Assembly (NCBI GenBank): GCA_015055865.1
Contig: SVHK01000002.1
Coordinates: forward strand, 24,308 to 88,307
Direction of reading: 5' to 3'
Source: Clostridiales bacterium
Lineage (GTDB): Bacteria > Bacillota > Clostridia > Christensenellales > Borkfalkiaceae
DNA length: 64,000 nucleotides
Shown piece by piece: positions 7,968 through 16,078 of the stretch. Every line of letters starts with the position of its first letter. Within the stretch, counting starts at the first letter, position 1. The position numbers and the translations under genes were made by a program. Below the pieces are notes generated by a model. That model was given only the letters and a program-made list of their open reading frames with translations. It made no database searches and was not told the DNA's origin.

Positions 7968-9221
7968 ATGGATATTAGATTAACCGCCGATCAAGAAAGG
8001 GCGAAAAATTTAATAACGGAATGGTATTATAACACCGATAATACTTTTTTCGTGCTTTCCGGATATGCAGGTACGGGCAAAACGTTTTTGATTGATTACG
8101 TGGTTAAAAACGTCTTGTGTTTAAAAGCAGGCGAAGAAGCGGTGTTCGTTAGTCCTACGGGGAAAGCTGCGTCTATTCTCGTAAAACGCGGTACGCCTGC
8201 AGGGACGGTACATAGTTTGATTTATCGTCGTGAAGAAGACGATTTTGAAGTTGATGAAAACGGCGAAGTTATCGAAAGTGAACGGTTGCGGTTTGTGAAA
8301 AGAGAAGAAATAAGCTCAAAGATTAAACTGATTATCGTGGACGAAGCTTCGATGATTTCAGCGGACGTATTAAGGGATTTATTGAGTTTTAACGTAAAAT
8401 GTTTGTTTAGTGGCGACGAAGCGCAATTACCGCCCGTAAACGGGGTATGTCCTTTGATGCAACTCATTGATTATACGATGACGGAAATCGTGCGACAGGC
8501 AAAGGATAATCCGATAATAAAAATCGCTACTTTGGCGCGACAAGGGAAAACGATACCCTACGGGGATTACGGCGATTCCGTTCGTATTATTCCTAAGGGA
8601 GCGCTACAAAAAACGGACAGAAAAAAACTTTTTTTAAGCGCCGACCAAATTATCTGCGGTTTAAATAAAACGAGAAACGCTTTGAATAATGAAATTCGAA
8701 GATATAAAGATATTCCGCCTACCGAGCTTTTACCCATCAACGGAGAAAAAGTGATTTGTACGCTCAATAATTGGGAAAAACCGTTGGATGAGAAGAAGGA
8801 ATTCTTTTTGGTAAACGGTATTATTGGTTACGCTAATAACTTGCGCGAAGGATACGATAAAATTGCGAAGATGGATTTTCGGGCGGATTTTTTAGAAACG
8901 GAAATTACTTCGGCGTTCGACGTTGGGGTTTTTACGGACGGAAAATACGCACACGGTTATGGTGATAGGGCGGTAACGCTTGCAGACGGTAGCGTCGTAC
9001 ACGAAGACGATTACGCTAGACTGTTTCGAAAAAAAGCCGTCGCGGACGAAGTAATCGACCGCTTTGAGTTCGCGTATGCGATTACATGTCATAAGGCGCA
9101 AGGCTCGGAGTTTGACTTCGTCGTCGTATTCGACGAGTCGTGGGCGTTTAAAGAAGAAAAAGATAAGTGGCTATACACGGCAATTACGCGCGCGAAAGAA
9201 AAGCTATTGATTATTCGATAA
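7968..9221 (+). CDS. RecD/Pif1-like superfamily 1 DNA helicase
   Basis: 417-residue ATP-dependent helicase. Walker A is GYAGTGKTFL near residue 37, Walker B LIIVDEASM, then GDEAQLPPV. The C-terminal UvrD_C_2-type block contains AITCHKAQGSEFDFVVV and WLYTAITRAKEKLLI. The order of motifs fits a small single-subunit RecD2-like or Pif1-like 5'-3' helicase without N-terminal extensions. The frame is open further upstream (to 7899), but those codons overlap the promoter, so ATG 7968 is chosen; no ribosome-binding site can precede it. Role in DNA repair or replication is inferred. Confidence 0.85.
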   Translation: MDIRLTADQERAKNLITEWYYNTDNTFFVLSGYAGTGKTFLIDYVVKNVLCLKAGEEAVFVSPTGKAASILVKRGTPAGTVHSLIYRREEDDFEVDENGEVIESERLRFVKREEISSKIKLIIVDEASMISADVLRDLLSFNVKCLFSGDEAQLPPVNGVCPLMQLIDYTMTEIVRQAKDNPIIKIATLARQGKTIPYGDYGDSVRIIPKGALQKTDRKKLFLSADQIICGLNKTRNALNNEIRRYKDIPPTELLPINGEKVICTLNNWEKPLDEKKEFFLVNGIIGYANNLREGYDKIAKMDFRADFLETEITSAFDVGVFTDGKYAHGYGDRAVTLADGSVVHEDDYARLFRKKAVADEVIDRFEFAYAITCHKAQGSEFDFVVVFDESWAFKEEKDKWLYTAITRAKEKLLIIR

Positions 9222-9249
9222 AGTAGCTTTTAAAATTGCGTAAAAACGC

Positions 9250-9279
9250 TTGACGGGATACTTGCCCGTTTGGTATAAT
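9250..9279 (+). promoter_or_regulatory. Sigma-A promoter for the ttcA-like gene
   Basis: TTGACG (9250-9255), 18-bp spacer, TATAAT (9274-9279). It lies inside the longest open frame and rules out translation starts before about 9286. Confidence 0.8.
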
Positions 9280-9294
9280 TGCTATAAAGAGAAA

Positions 9295-10170
9295 ATGAAC
9301 GGGGCAGGTACGCGTTTAATGGCAAAAGTATTAGAGAAATTTCAAGAAATCGAACGCTCGATTATCACGACTTATCGCAAATCGATATGGTCGCCGTTCG
9401 TGTACGCCGTAAAAAAGTACCGTTTGATAGAAGCGGGGGATAAAATTGCCGTTTGTATTTCGGGCGGGAAAGATAGTATGTTGCTTGCAAAATTGATGCA
9501 AGAGCTTAAAAGACATAGCGAAGTACCGTTCGAGCTGGTGTTTTTAGTGATGGACCCCGGTTATAACTTGGCGAATAGAAAGCGGATAGAAGAAAACTCA
9601 AAGCTTTTAAACGTTCCGATTACGATATTTGAAAGCGACGTGTTTGAAGCGAGCGACGTGGCGTCGGGCGCAGATTCGCCTTGTTATTTATGCGCAAGAA
9701 TGCGCCGTGGACATTTGTATTCTAAGGCGAAAGAATTGGGATGTAACAAGATTGCTTTAGGGCATCATAAGAGTGACGTTATCGAAACCACTTTAATGGG
9801 TATGTTATACGGGGGGCAACTGCAAGGTATGTTGCCTAAACTTAAGAGTACTAATTTTAACGGAATGGAGTTGATTCGGCCGATGTATTGTATCTTAGAA
9901 GAAGATATAATCCGTTGGCAAAAATATAACGATTTAGAGTTTATTGCGTGCGCTTGTAAATTTGTTAAAGGTGCGACGGAAGAAGTTTTACCCGTATTTT
10001 CCGCGCGAAAACGCGTTAAAGAGTTGATTGCGGAGCTAAAAAAGGAACACGAGAACGTAGAGAATTGTATTTTTCAAAGTATTCATAACGTTCAGCTTGA
10101 TACACTTGCCGAATATAAGCAAGACGGCGTGAAAAAATCCTTTTTAGATAAATTTGAGAAAAAAGATTAA
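9295..10170 (+). CDS. TtcA-like tRNA 2-thiolation enzyme (PP-loop ATPase)
   Basis: Cytoplasmic PP-loop enzyme that activates a tRNA base with ATP for sulfur insertion. Seen: the PP-loop CISGGKDSMLLAKL; a CYLCARMRRG cysteine pair and a second pair in ACACKF, which together fit an iron-sulfur TtcA-type enzyme; and GHHKSDVIETTLMG. ATG 9295 or ATG 9319 may be the start; the second is more like family members (MAKVLEKFQEIE). The stretch between them is an exact copy of an 18-base word found elsewhere in the window. It sits directly before yabP; in Bacillus the related tilS lies in the same neighbourhood. Confidence 0.85.
   Translation: MNGAGTRLMAKVLEKFQEIERSIITTYRKSIWSPFVYAVKKYRLIEAGDKIAVCISGGKDSMLLAKLMQELKRHSEVPFELVFLVMDPGYNLANRKRIEENSKLLNVPITIFESDVFEASDVASGADSPCYLCARMRRGHLYSKAKELGCNKIALGHHKSDVIETTLMGMLYGGQLQGMLPKLKSTNFNGMELIRPMYCILEEDIIRWQKYNDLEFIACACKFVKGATEEVLPVFSARKRVKELIAELKKEHENVENCIFQSIHNVQLDTLAEYKQDGVKKSFLDKFEKKD
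9301..9318 (+). repeat. Recurring word GGGGCAGGTACGCGTTTA, copy 2
   Basis: Exact match to copy 1, directly before the likely ATG 9319 of the TtcA-like gene; read in a different frame. Confidence 0.8.
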
Positions 10171-10198
10171 CATATTTTTGATTGCATTTGCGTATAGT
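10171..10198 (+). promoter_or_regulatory. Candidate sigma-E-type promoter for yabP-yabQ
   Basis: CATATTT (10171-10177), 13-bp gap, CGTATAGT (10191-10198). Sigma-E promoters have an ATA-containing -35 and a CATACAAT-like -10 at this spacing. ATG 10204 follows only five bases later, so the transcript would be almost leaderless. Sigma-E control of yabP is known in Bacillus subtilis; its use here is inference. Confidence 0.5.
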
Positions 10199-10203
10199 AA
10201 ACT

Positions 10204-10473
10204 ATGCAAAATCAAAACGTGAAAAAAAATGAAAATCATCAACTTACAATCCATCAAAAAAGAGAAGTTTTTTTGACTGGCGTAGAAAGCGTCGTTGCGT
10301 TTTCGCCTTCTCGAATTTCTTTGATTTTAGCGGACGGAACGAAAACGTTTATAGCTGGTTCGGACTTAAAAATCACCGCGTTTTCTAAAGAAGACGGCGT
10401 GTTCAAAGCGATTGGTTCGGTTACGGGGATTAGTTACGGGTCAAAGGGTTTTACCGCTAAAATTTTCAAATAA
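10204..10473 (+). CDS. yabP: Sporulation protein YabP
   Basis: 89-residue YabP-type protein. The core (REVFLTGVESVVAFSPSRISL, then a DLKITAFSKEDGVFKAIGSV segment) follows the family pattern of TGV..V.SF..., L.I...D...G...I.G. In spore formers it is made in the mother cell and takes part in spore envelope formation, with YabQ encoded next to it. yabQ follows after three bases. The order tRNA enzyme, yabP, yabQ, divIC matches the conserved Firmicutes arrangement. Confidence 0.85.
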   Translation: MQNQNVKKNENHQLTIHQKREVFLTGVESVVAFSPSRISLILADGTKTFIAGSDLKITAFSKEDGVFKAIGSVTGISYGSKGFTAKIFK

Positions 10474-10476
10474 GAG

Positions 10477-10827
10477 ATGTTTTTTGTCGACCAACTCAAG
10501 TTGTTTTTAATTTGTATTTCTATTGGTCTATGTGCAGGCGCGATGCACGATTTGTTTTCGACGTTTACTTATCCCTTTCGTGGACGAAAAAGAGAAGAGC
10601 TCGTTTGGTTTATTTACGAACTTTCTTTTTGTATAGCGTTTGCTTTCGCATTTCTCGCCTTTCAAGCGAATTTGAGCTTTCCCGATTTTCGTATGTATAT
10701 GGCGCTTGGTTTAGGGGTAGGGTTTTGCTTATATTATAAATTTTTGCGAATTTTACTTGCTTTTTTAAAAAAAGTATGCTATAATGTATTAAGAAAAAGT
10801 TGCAAACGTAAAAACTCTGAAAAATAA
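10477..10827 (+). CDS. yabQ: Spore cortex biosynthesis protein YabQ
   Basis: 116-residue membrane protein with three predicted helices. The N-terminal block FVDQLKLFLICISIGLCAGAMHDLF and the middle LVWFIYELSFCIAFAFAFLAF are typical of YabQ, needed for cortex formation in Bacillus. It starts three bases after yabP, so one transcript is likely. A sigma-A-type promoter for the next gene is buried in its last codons. Confidence 0.85.
   Translation: MFFVDQLKLFLICISIGLCAGAMHDLFSTFTYPFRGRKREELVWFIYELSFCIAFAFAFLAFQANLSFPDFRMYMALGLGVGFCLYYKFLRILLAFLKKVCYNVLRKSCKRKNSEK
10757..10785 (+). promoter_or_regulatory. Sigma-A promoter inside yabQ, driving divIC
   Basis: TTGCTT (10757-10762), 17-bp spacer with TG extension, TATAAT (10780-10785), 55 bases before the divIC start. 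Confidence 0.75.
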
Positions 10828-10839
10828 GAGGTGAAATTT

Positions 10840-11100
10840 ATGACGCAGGAAAAATTGAGAAGAGTAGTGACTGCGGCGGTTGTCGCGGGTACGGCTTTGT
10901 TCGTTATTCTTCTTTCCGTGCTCATCTATCAATGGATAACGATAGCCGTATATAATAATAGAATCGACAAGCTTAACGAGGAAATTACGTCCTTGGAGCA
11001 ATCTATTGAGTCGGACGAAAAGGATTTAGAGCATTTTAGTTCTGATTTGGGTAAGTTTTGGTTGGCTATTGAAAAAGGCTTTGTTGAGGGGAATAAGTAA
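10840..11100 (+). CDS. divIC: FtsB/DivIC-like septum formation initiator
   Basis: 86-residue bitopic protein: short cytoplasmic N-terminus, one transmembrane helix (about 8-32), then a coiled coil (NNRIDKLNEEITSLEQSIESDEKDLEHF). This is the architecture of DivIC/FtsB, which acts with FtsL and DivIB in the divisome. I chose ATG 10840, spaced well from AAGAGGTG; GTG 10831 overlaps that site. Its position after yabPQ is conserved in Firmicutes. Confidence 0.8.
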   Translation: MTQEKLRRVVTAAVVAGTALFVILLSVLIYQWITIAVYNNRIDKLNEEITSLEQSIESDEKDLEHFSSDLGKFWLAIEKGFVEGNK

Positions 11101-11102
11101 TA

Positions 11103-11972
11103 ATGAATAATATTGCCGTGATTGACGTCGGCTCAAATTCCGTTCGCTTAATGAAAATAGCGGACGGAAATGTTTTATATAAGAGAATAAAAACGACTCG
11201 TTTAGGCGAAGGCTTAGCGTTTTCTCGCTGTTTAAAGCCGGAAGCAATCGAACGCACGATTAACGCGATTGTTGCTTTCGTGCAGCAGGAGAAAGCGAAC
11301 GGGGTAGAAAAAATCTACGGTTACGCGACCGCCGCGGTTCGTTCTGCGGAGAACGGTAAGGAGTTCGTGGAAAAAGTTTTTTCGACTACTGGCGTGGAAA
11401 TAGAAATTATTTCCGGATTGGAAGAAGCGCAAATCGGTATTTTAGGCGCAATAGGTAAAAACGACGGCGCGATTATCGATATTGGCGGTGCGAGTACGGA
11501 ATTAATTTTACAAAAAGACGAAAAAATCGTTTATGAAAAGAGCCTAAATATCGGCGTGGTTCGCATCAAAGACCTTTGCGCTCGGGATAGGGATAGCGTA
11601 CGTGTTTTGGTAAGGCAAACGGTGAAAGAGTACGGCTCTATAAAAATAGACGGGGGCGTGTACGCGATTGGCGGTACGGCGACCACTATCGGCGCGCTTG
11701 TTCAAGGCTTAGACGTTTACGACGCAAAGCTCGTTACGGGCGTGAAAATTCCAAAACTTGAAATTTTAGCGCTTGCCGATAAACTTTTTTCAATGCCGAT
11801 AGAAGAAATAAAAAGTATCCCTTGCGTGGACCCAATGCGTGCGGACGTTTTGGCGGGGGGCGTGGAATGGTTGTATACGATAATGGACGAGCTCGATATT
11901 AAAGAAATTATCGTTTCAGACGGCGATAACTTAGAAGGCTACGCAATCTCTCGCGGATTAATGAAAGAATAA
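11103..11972 (+). CDS. ppx: Ppx/GppA family phosphatase
   Basis: 289-residue member of the ASKHA fold exopolyphosphatase/pppGpp phosphatase family. Phosphate-binding loops are seen as IDVGSNSVRLMK at the start and GAIIDIGGASTELIL near residue 120; YGYATAAVRSAENG and YAIGGTATTIGAL are also family marks. It is short, lacking the C-terminal HD region of long Ppx proteins. It follows divIC by three bases and precedes the M50 gene by 19, so it is probably in the divIC transcript. Substrate (polyphosphate or pppGpp) cannot be decided from sequence. Confidence 0.85.
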   Translation: MNNIAVIDVGSNSVRLMKIADGNVLYKRIKTTRLGEGLAFSRCLKPEAIERTINAIVAFVQQEKANGVEKIYGYATAAVRSAENGKEFVEKVFSTTGVEIEIISGLEEAQIGILGAIGKNDGAIIDIGGASTELILQKDEKIVYEKSLNIGVVRIKDLCARDRDSVRVLVRQTVKEYGSIKIDGGVYAIGGTATTIGALVQGLDVYDAKLVTGVKIPKLEILALADKLFSMPIEEIKSIPCVDPMRADVLAGGVEWLYTIMDELDIKEIIVSDGDNLEGYAISRGLMKE

Positions 11973-11991
11973 AGAAGGAAGACGAAAAATA

Positions 11992-13065
11992 ATGAGAAGT
12001 GCTCGCTCGAAAATTTATGCAATATTGCTGACTGCGCTTTTTTTGATTAGCGAAGTATTGCTTTTTTGTTTACCCGTATTTTCAGGGATTGACGGTTGGA
12101 TTGACCTTTTGGTGGGGCTTGTAATAGCCTTGATTTTAGCGCCGACCGTACACGAAATAGGACATCTTTCTTTTGCTTGCGCATTTAAAATGAAACCCGT
12201 GTTTGTGAAATTCTTTTGTTTCAAAATTCAAAAGAAAGGGGGCAGGTACGCGTTTTCGTTGGCTAATCCCTTTGAAGAAGACCAAACGCAGGTGATTCCA
12301 ATTCAATCGGGCGATATGCAAAAAAGAGCGAAATGCTACGCGTTAGGCGGTTTGGTTTTCGGTGGCGTATTTTTTGCTGTGTTTTTTCTTTCCGCGCTTA
12401 TTTTATCTTGCTTTGGTATTCATTCGGCAAAACTTTGGGGGATAGCGCCTTATAGCGGATATTTGTTTCTTTTAAACGCCTTTCCTTTGGAATATCCAAG
12501 CGGTAAAACGGATATGCTCGTTTATAAAGGGATTTGCAAAGGCACCGATGCAGAAAGAGCGATGGTAATGGCTATGGAAATACAAGGACTTGCCTACGAG
12601 GGTACGCCTTACGCTCAAATGCAAAAAGAAAATTTTATGTTTCCCGTCTTGGCGGAAGACGAGCCGTTGTTTGCCGTGTGTCATCATTTGAAATATCGTT
12701 TGGCACTTGACGAAGAAAATTACGAAAACGCGTCGGACGCATTGAATCGTTTGGCGCAAAGCGAGTGCTATTTGTCCGACTTTGAACGGGAACGCTTGGC
12801 GGCTGAAATTACGTATATGCACGTGATTAACTCTAACGTATCGACGGCGAACGAAACCGCAAAATATTGCGAAGAGTATTTAAAAAGCGATAGTTTATCC
12901 GCAAAGCGGATATTGGCTACGGTCGCCTTTCTTTCGGGGCGAATAGAAGAGTCGCAAATTTTAAAAAATCAAGCGGAAAAATTGCTTGATCAAGAAGAAG
13001 TTTTGGCGGAAAAATACTTAGAAAAAAAATTGCTTTCTCGCTTGGATTTTAAAGTAAAAGAATAA
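11992..13065 (+). CDS. M50-family site-2-type membrane protease
   Basis: 357 residues. Membrane helices surround the zinc site motif in APTVHEIGHLSFA (HExxH near residue 50), and a second motif FPLEYPSGKTDM later in the membrane part stands where S2P proteins carry their third ligand. The C-terminal 150 residues are soluble, helical and repeat-like, resembling a TPR-type tail. Such proteases cut within the membrane, for example in regulated sigma-factor release; no partner is visible. It contains one copy (12239-12255) of the recurring GGGGCAGGTACGCGTTT word. Confidence 0.75.
   Translation: MRSARSKIYAILLTALFLISEVLLFCLPVFSGIDGWIDLLVGLVIALILAPTVHEIGHLSFACAFKMKPVFVKFFCFKIQKKGGRYAFSLANPFEEDQTQVIPIQSGDMQKRAKCYALGGLVFGGVFFAVFFLSALILSCFGIHSAKLWGIAPYSGYLFLLNAFPLEYPSGKTDMLVYKGICKGTDAERAMVMAMEIQGLAYEGTPYAQMQKENFMFPVLAEDEPLFAVCHHLKYRLALDEENYENASDALNRLAQSECYLSDFERERLAAEITYMHVINSNVSTANETAKYCEEYLKSDSLSAKRILATVAFLSGRIEESQILKNQAEKLLDQEEVLAEKYLEKKLLSRLDFKVKE
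12239..12255 (+). repeat. Recurring word, copy 3 (17 of 18)
   Basis: GGGGCAGGTACGCGTTT inside the M50 protease gene, read in the third frame (GGC-AGG-TAC). Confidence 0.8.
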
Positions 13066-13095
13066 AAATTCCTATTTTTACGCAGGATATAAAAG

Positions 13096-14643
13096 ATGAT
13101 AACTGAAAAAAATACAAAAAAAGAGAATACGGAGCGTAAGGCAGGGGTATTGCTTCCAATTTTTTCTTTGCCGAGCGCGGAAGGAATTGGTACGCTTGGT
13201 AAAGAGGCGTATAAATTTGTTGATTGGTTGAAAAAAACGGGAGTAAAGATTTGGCAGGTCTTACCGCTTTTACCCACTAATTACGGCGACAGTCCCTATC
13301 AATCGTGCGCGTCGCGTGCGTTGAATTTTTATTTTATAGATTTAGACGATTTATCAAGAGAAAAACTTTTGGAAAAATCCGAATACGAAGAAATTGATTG
13401 GGGGGATTTTTCTCGGGTTGATTACGGAAAACTTTTTGAAAAAAAAGCGGAAGTTTTAAAACTTGCTTTTAAACGGTTTGACGGAACGCAAGAAAGCTGG
13501 AAAAACTTTTTAAAGGCAGGCGTGTATCGGGATTTTGCGCTTTTTATGACGTTGAAAAATAAATTCGGTTATGCTCCTTGGACGGAATGGGAAGAAGAGT
13601 ATAGATTGGCAAACGCACAAGCTTTGAAAAAATTCGAAAAAGAAAACGAGAACGAAATTGAGTTTTGGCAATTTACGCAATACGTCTTTTTAAAGCAATG
13701 GCAACGTTTAAAAGAATACGCGAATGCGCGCGGAATTTCAATAATGGGCGATATGCCTATTTACGTGGCTTACGATAGCGTTGAAACTTGGAAATATAGA
13801 AAGGATTTGTTTATGCTCGGCGAAGACGGGAATCCGTCCTTGCGCGCAGGCGTCCCCCCCGACGCTTTTTCCGAGGACGGACAGCTTTGGGGAAACCCCG
13901 TTTATAACTGGGAGAAAATGAAATTAGACGGGTATCAGTGGTGGAAAAATCGTATTGAATACGAGTTTACGTTATTTGATATCGTTCGGATTGACCATTT
14001 TAGGGGCTTTGATAGATTTTACACGGTGGCGGAAGGCTTTGAAACGGCAAAGCTCGGCGAATGGTTGGACGGACCGAAAGCAAAGCTCTTTGAAGATTTC
14101 AAAGACAAGCGGATCGTAGCGGAAGACCTTGGAATTATCGACGACGGCGTTCGTGAAATGATGAAAGAAACGGGGTATCCAGGTATGAAAGTTTTATCTT
14201 TCGGATTTAACGGCGACCCTGATAACGAACATAAAGCAAGTAACCATTTGAAGAACGTGTACGCGTACACGGGTACGCACGATAACGCTCCTATACGGGA
14301 AATGCTTGAAGAATTTGACGACGAAAAGTTGGAGAATTTTAAACTTGAAATGGAGCTGGAAAACGAACGGTTAGGAATAACGTTCGTTTACGAAGAAAGC
14401 TTGGAAAAGGATAAGGAAAGGGAAATTAAAAATCTTTGCGAGAATTTAATGGAACAACTTTTCGCGTCTAAAGCAGATACGGCGATCGTGCCGATGCAAG
14501 ACGTTTTGTTCTTGGGAAAGGGCAGTAGAGTAAATTCTCCGTCAACCGTTTCGGGAAATTGGACGTACCGTTTTAAAAAAGACGACTTTTCGATAAAAGC
14601 GTCTAAAAAGTTGTTGAGTTTAGTTAAAAAATATAATCGATAA
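13096..14643 (+). CDS. malQ: 4-alpha-glucanotransferase (amylomaltase)
   Basis: GH77 enzyme transferring alpha-1,4-glucan segments in maltodextrin and glycogen metabolism. At 515 residues it has normal length. Seen: GVLLPIFSLPSAEGIGTLG, LPTNYGDSPYQSC, IMGDMPIYVAYDSVETW, GVPPDAFSEDGQLWGNPVYNW, the nucleophile region VRIDHFRGFDRFY, the acid/base region RIVAEDLG, and YTGTHDN. It stands just before the malEFG-type transporter but is separated by a terminator, so the two units probably share a substrate and not a transcript. Confidence 0.95.
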   Translation: MITEKNTKKENTERKAGVLLPIFSLPSAEGIGTLGKEAYKFVDWLKKTGVKIWQVLPLLPTNYGDSPYQSCASRALNFYFIDLDDLSREKLLEKSEYEEIDWGDFSRVDYGKLFEKKAEVLKLAFKRFDGTQESWKNFLKAGVYRDFALFMTLKNKFGYAPWTEWEEEYRLANAQALKKFEKENENEIEFWQFTQYVFLKQWQRLKEYANARGISIMGDMPIYVAYDSVETWKYRKDLFMLGEDGNPSLRAGVPPDAFSEDGQLWGNPVYNWEKMKLDGYQWWKNRIEYEFTLFDIVRIDHFRGFDRFYTVAEGFETAKLGEWLDGPKAKLFEDFKDKRIVAEDLGIIDDGVREMMKETGYPGMKVLSFGFNGDPDNEHKASNHLKNVYAYTGTHDNAPIREMLEEFDDEKLENFKLEMELENERLGITFVYEESLEKDKEREIKNLCENLMEQLFASKADTAIVPMQDVLFLGKGSRVNSPSTVSGNWTYRFKKDDFSIKASKKLLSLVKKYNR

Positions 14644-14654
14644 AATTAAAAGTG

Positions 14655-14695
14655 AAATCCTGCGCGTAAATTATTTACGCGCAGGATTTTTTATA
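14655..14695 (+). terminator. Intrinsic terminator after malQ
   Basis: AAATCCTGCGCGTAAA, three-base loop, TTTACGCGCAGGATTT: a perfect 16-bp stem followed by T-rich sequence. Confidence 0.95.
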
Positions 14696-14795
14696 AGTTC
14701 AATGATAAAAATAAAGTAAAAAACGGTATAAAAAACGGAGTCAAACGCAAGAATAGTAGAAAAAGGGCGTTGTTGCCCGAAAAGGAGATATTGGT

Positions 14796-16058
14796 ATGAA
14801 AAAAATAGCGAAACGGGTGGCAAGGCTTTTAACGTTAACAAGCCTAATCGGGGGTGTGAGCGTTGCAACGGCTTGTGGGGGCGGTCAAACTTCAAACGGC
14901 GAGATTACTTTAACCGTGTGGGTACCCGAAGGCGATAGTGCGTTTATGAGTTGGGTAACGGAAGAATTTAAAAAGGCAAATCCCGATAAACAATATAAGT
15001 TCATCGTAGATTATCAAGGCGAGAATTTAGTTGCAACCAGAGTATTGAACGACGTGGAAAGCGCGGCGGACGTTTATTCTTTTCCTAACGACCAAATAAA
15101 CAAACTCGTCAACGGTGACGCACTTGCTCGATTGGGTGGAAATAATCTTACCGATTTAACGGATAAAATAGACGAAAAAGCGATGGAGTCCGCAACGGTA
15201 AGCGTCGGGGGTAAGGACGAGGTTTACGGTATGCCCTATACGGATAATACGTTCTTTTTATATTACGATAAATCCGTTTTGACGGCGGACGACGTAAAGT
15301 CTATGGACGGAATTTTGGCTAAGTGTAGCCCTAAAAAACAGTTTGCAATGCCTTTTAACGACGGGTGGTATTCCACGTCCTTTTTCTTTGGTAAGGGGTT
15401 AGGATTTGACGTAACTTACGACGAGAATTTAGCGGAATCAAAAATTGAATGTGATTTTGATAATGAAGTGGGAAAACAAGTAACGCAAGCGATGTGGTCG
15501 CTCGCGCAAAATCCGAAAGTGAAAGCGGATGCAAACGATTCGAAAATTACGGCTGGATTTAACGACGGTTCTATCGTTGCCGCAACGACGGGGATTTGGA
15601 ACAGAAAAGCCATTGAAAGTTATTTAGGCGATAATTTTGCGGTGGCAAAACTCCCTACCTACACGTACGATTCGGGTAACGGTAATCAAGAACAAGTCCA
15701 ACTCGTATCCTTTGCCGGGTATAAATTAATGGGCGTGAATAATTATTCCAAACAAAAGGCAGAAGCCATTCGATTTGCAAGATTTTATACGAATATGGAA
15801 AGCCAAGTCAAACATTTCGAACTGCGTGGATTCGTTCCAACGGATAAGGTGGCAAGAGAGAACGAACAAGTAAAAGCGGATGTTTGCGCAGTGGCAATCA
15901 CCGAACAACTCAAATACAGCAAAGCGCAAAAAAACGTTCCTTCGACCCTTTGGGTGCCGTTGGAAGGGTTGGGCAACGCAATGTTGACGGGGCTTACGAG
16001 CGGTAATTTTAATTTAAACGAACAATTAAAGGCGTGTGTGGACGCAATTAAAAAATAA
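14796..16058 (+). CDS. Sugar ABC transporter substrate-binding lipoprotein (MalE-like)
   Basis: 420 residues. A signal peptide with a lipobox-like end (VATACGGG, Cys near residue 27) anchors it outside the membrane. The mature part fits the family 1 extracellular solute-binding fold: ITLTVWVPEGDSAFMSWVTEEF, a central YGMPYTDNTFFLYYDK, and C-terminal GLGNAMLTGLTSGN. Followed by MalF- and MalG-type permeases and preceded by malQ, so maltodextrins are the likely substrate. No ATPase is in the operon; the MsmX-like gene at 47.4 kb could supply it. Confidence 0.9.
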   Translation: MKKIAKRVARLLTLTSLIGGVSVATACGGGQTSNGEITLTVWVPEGDSAFMSWVTEEFKKANPDKQYKFIVDYQGENLVATRVLNDVESAADVYSFPNDQINKLVNGDALARLGGNNLTDLTDKIDEKAMESATVSVGGKDEVYGMPYTDNTFFLYYDKSVLTADDVKSMDGILAKCSPKKQFAMPFNDGWYSTSFFFGKGLGFDVTYDENLAESKIECDFDNEVGKQVTQAMWSLAQNPKVKADANDSKITAGFNDGSIVAATTGIWNRKAIESYLGDNFAVAKLPTYTYDSGNGNQEQVQLVSFAGYKLMGVNNYSKQKAEAIRFARFYTNMESQVKHFELRGFVPTDKVARENEQVKADVCAVAITEQLKYSKAQKNVPSTLWVPLEGLGNAMLTGLTSGNFNLNEQLKACVDAIKK

Positions 16059-16078
16059 TTTAGATACGGGGAGAGTTT

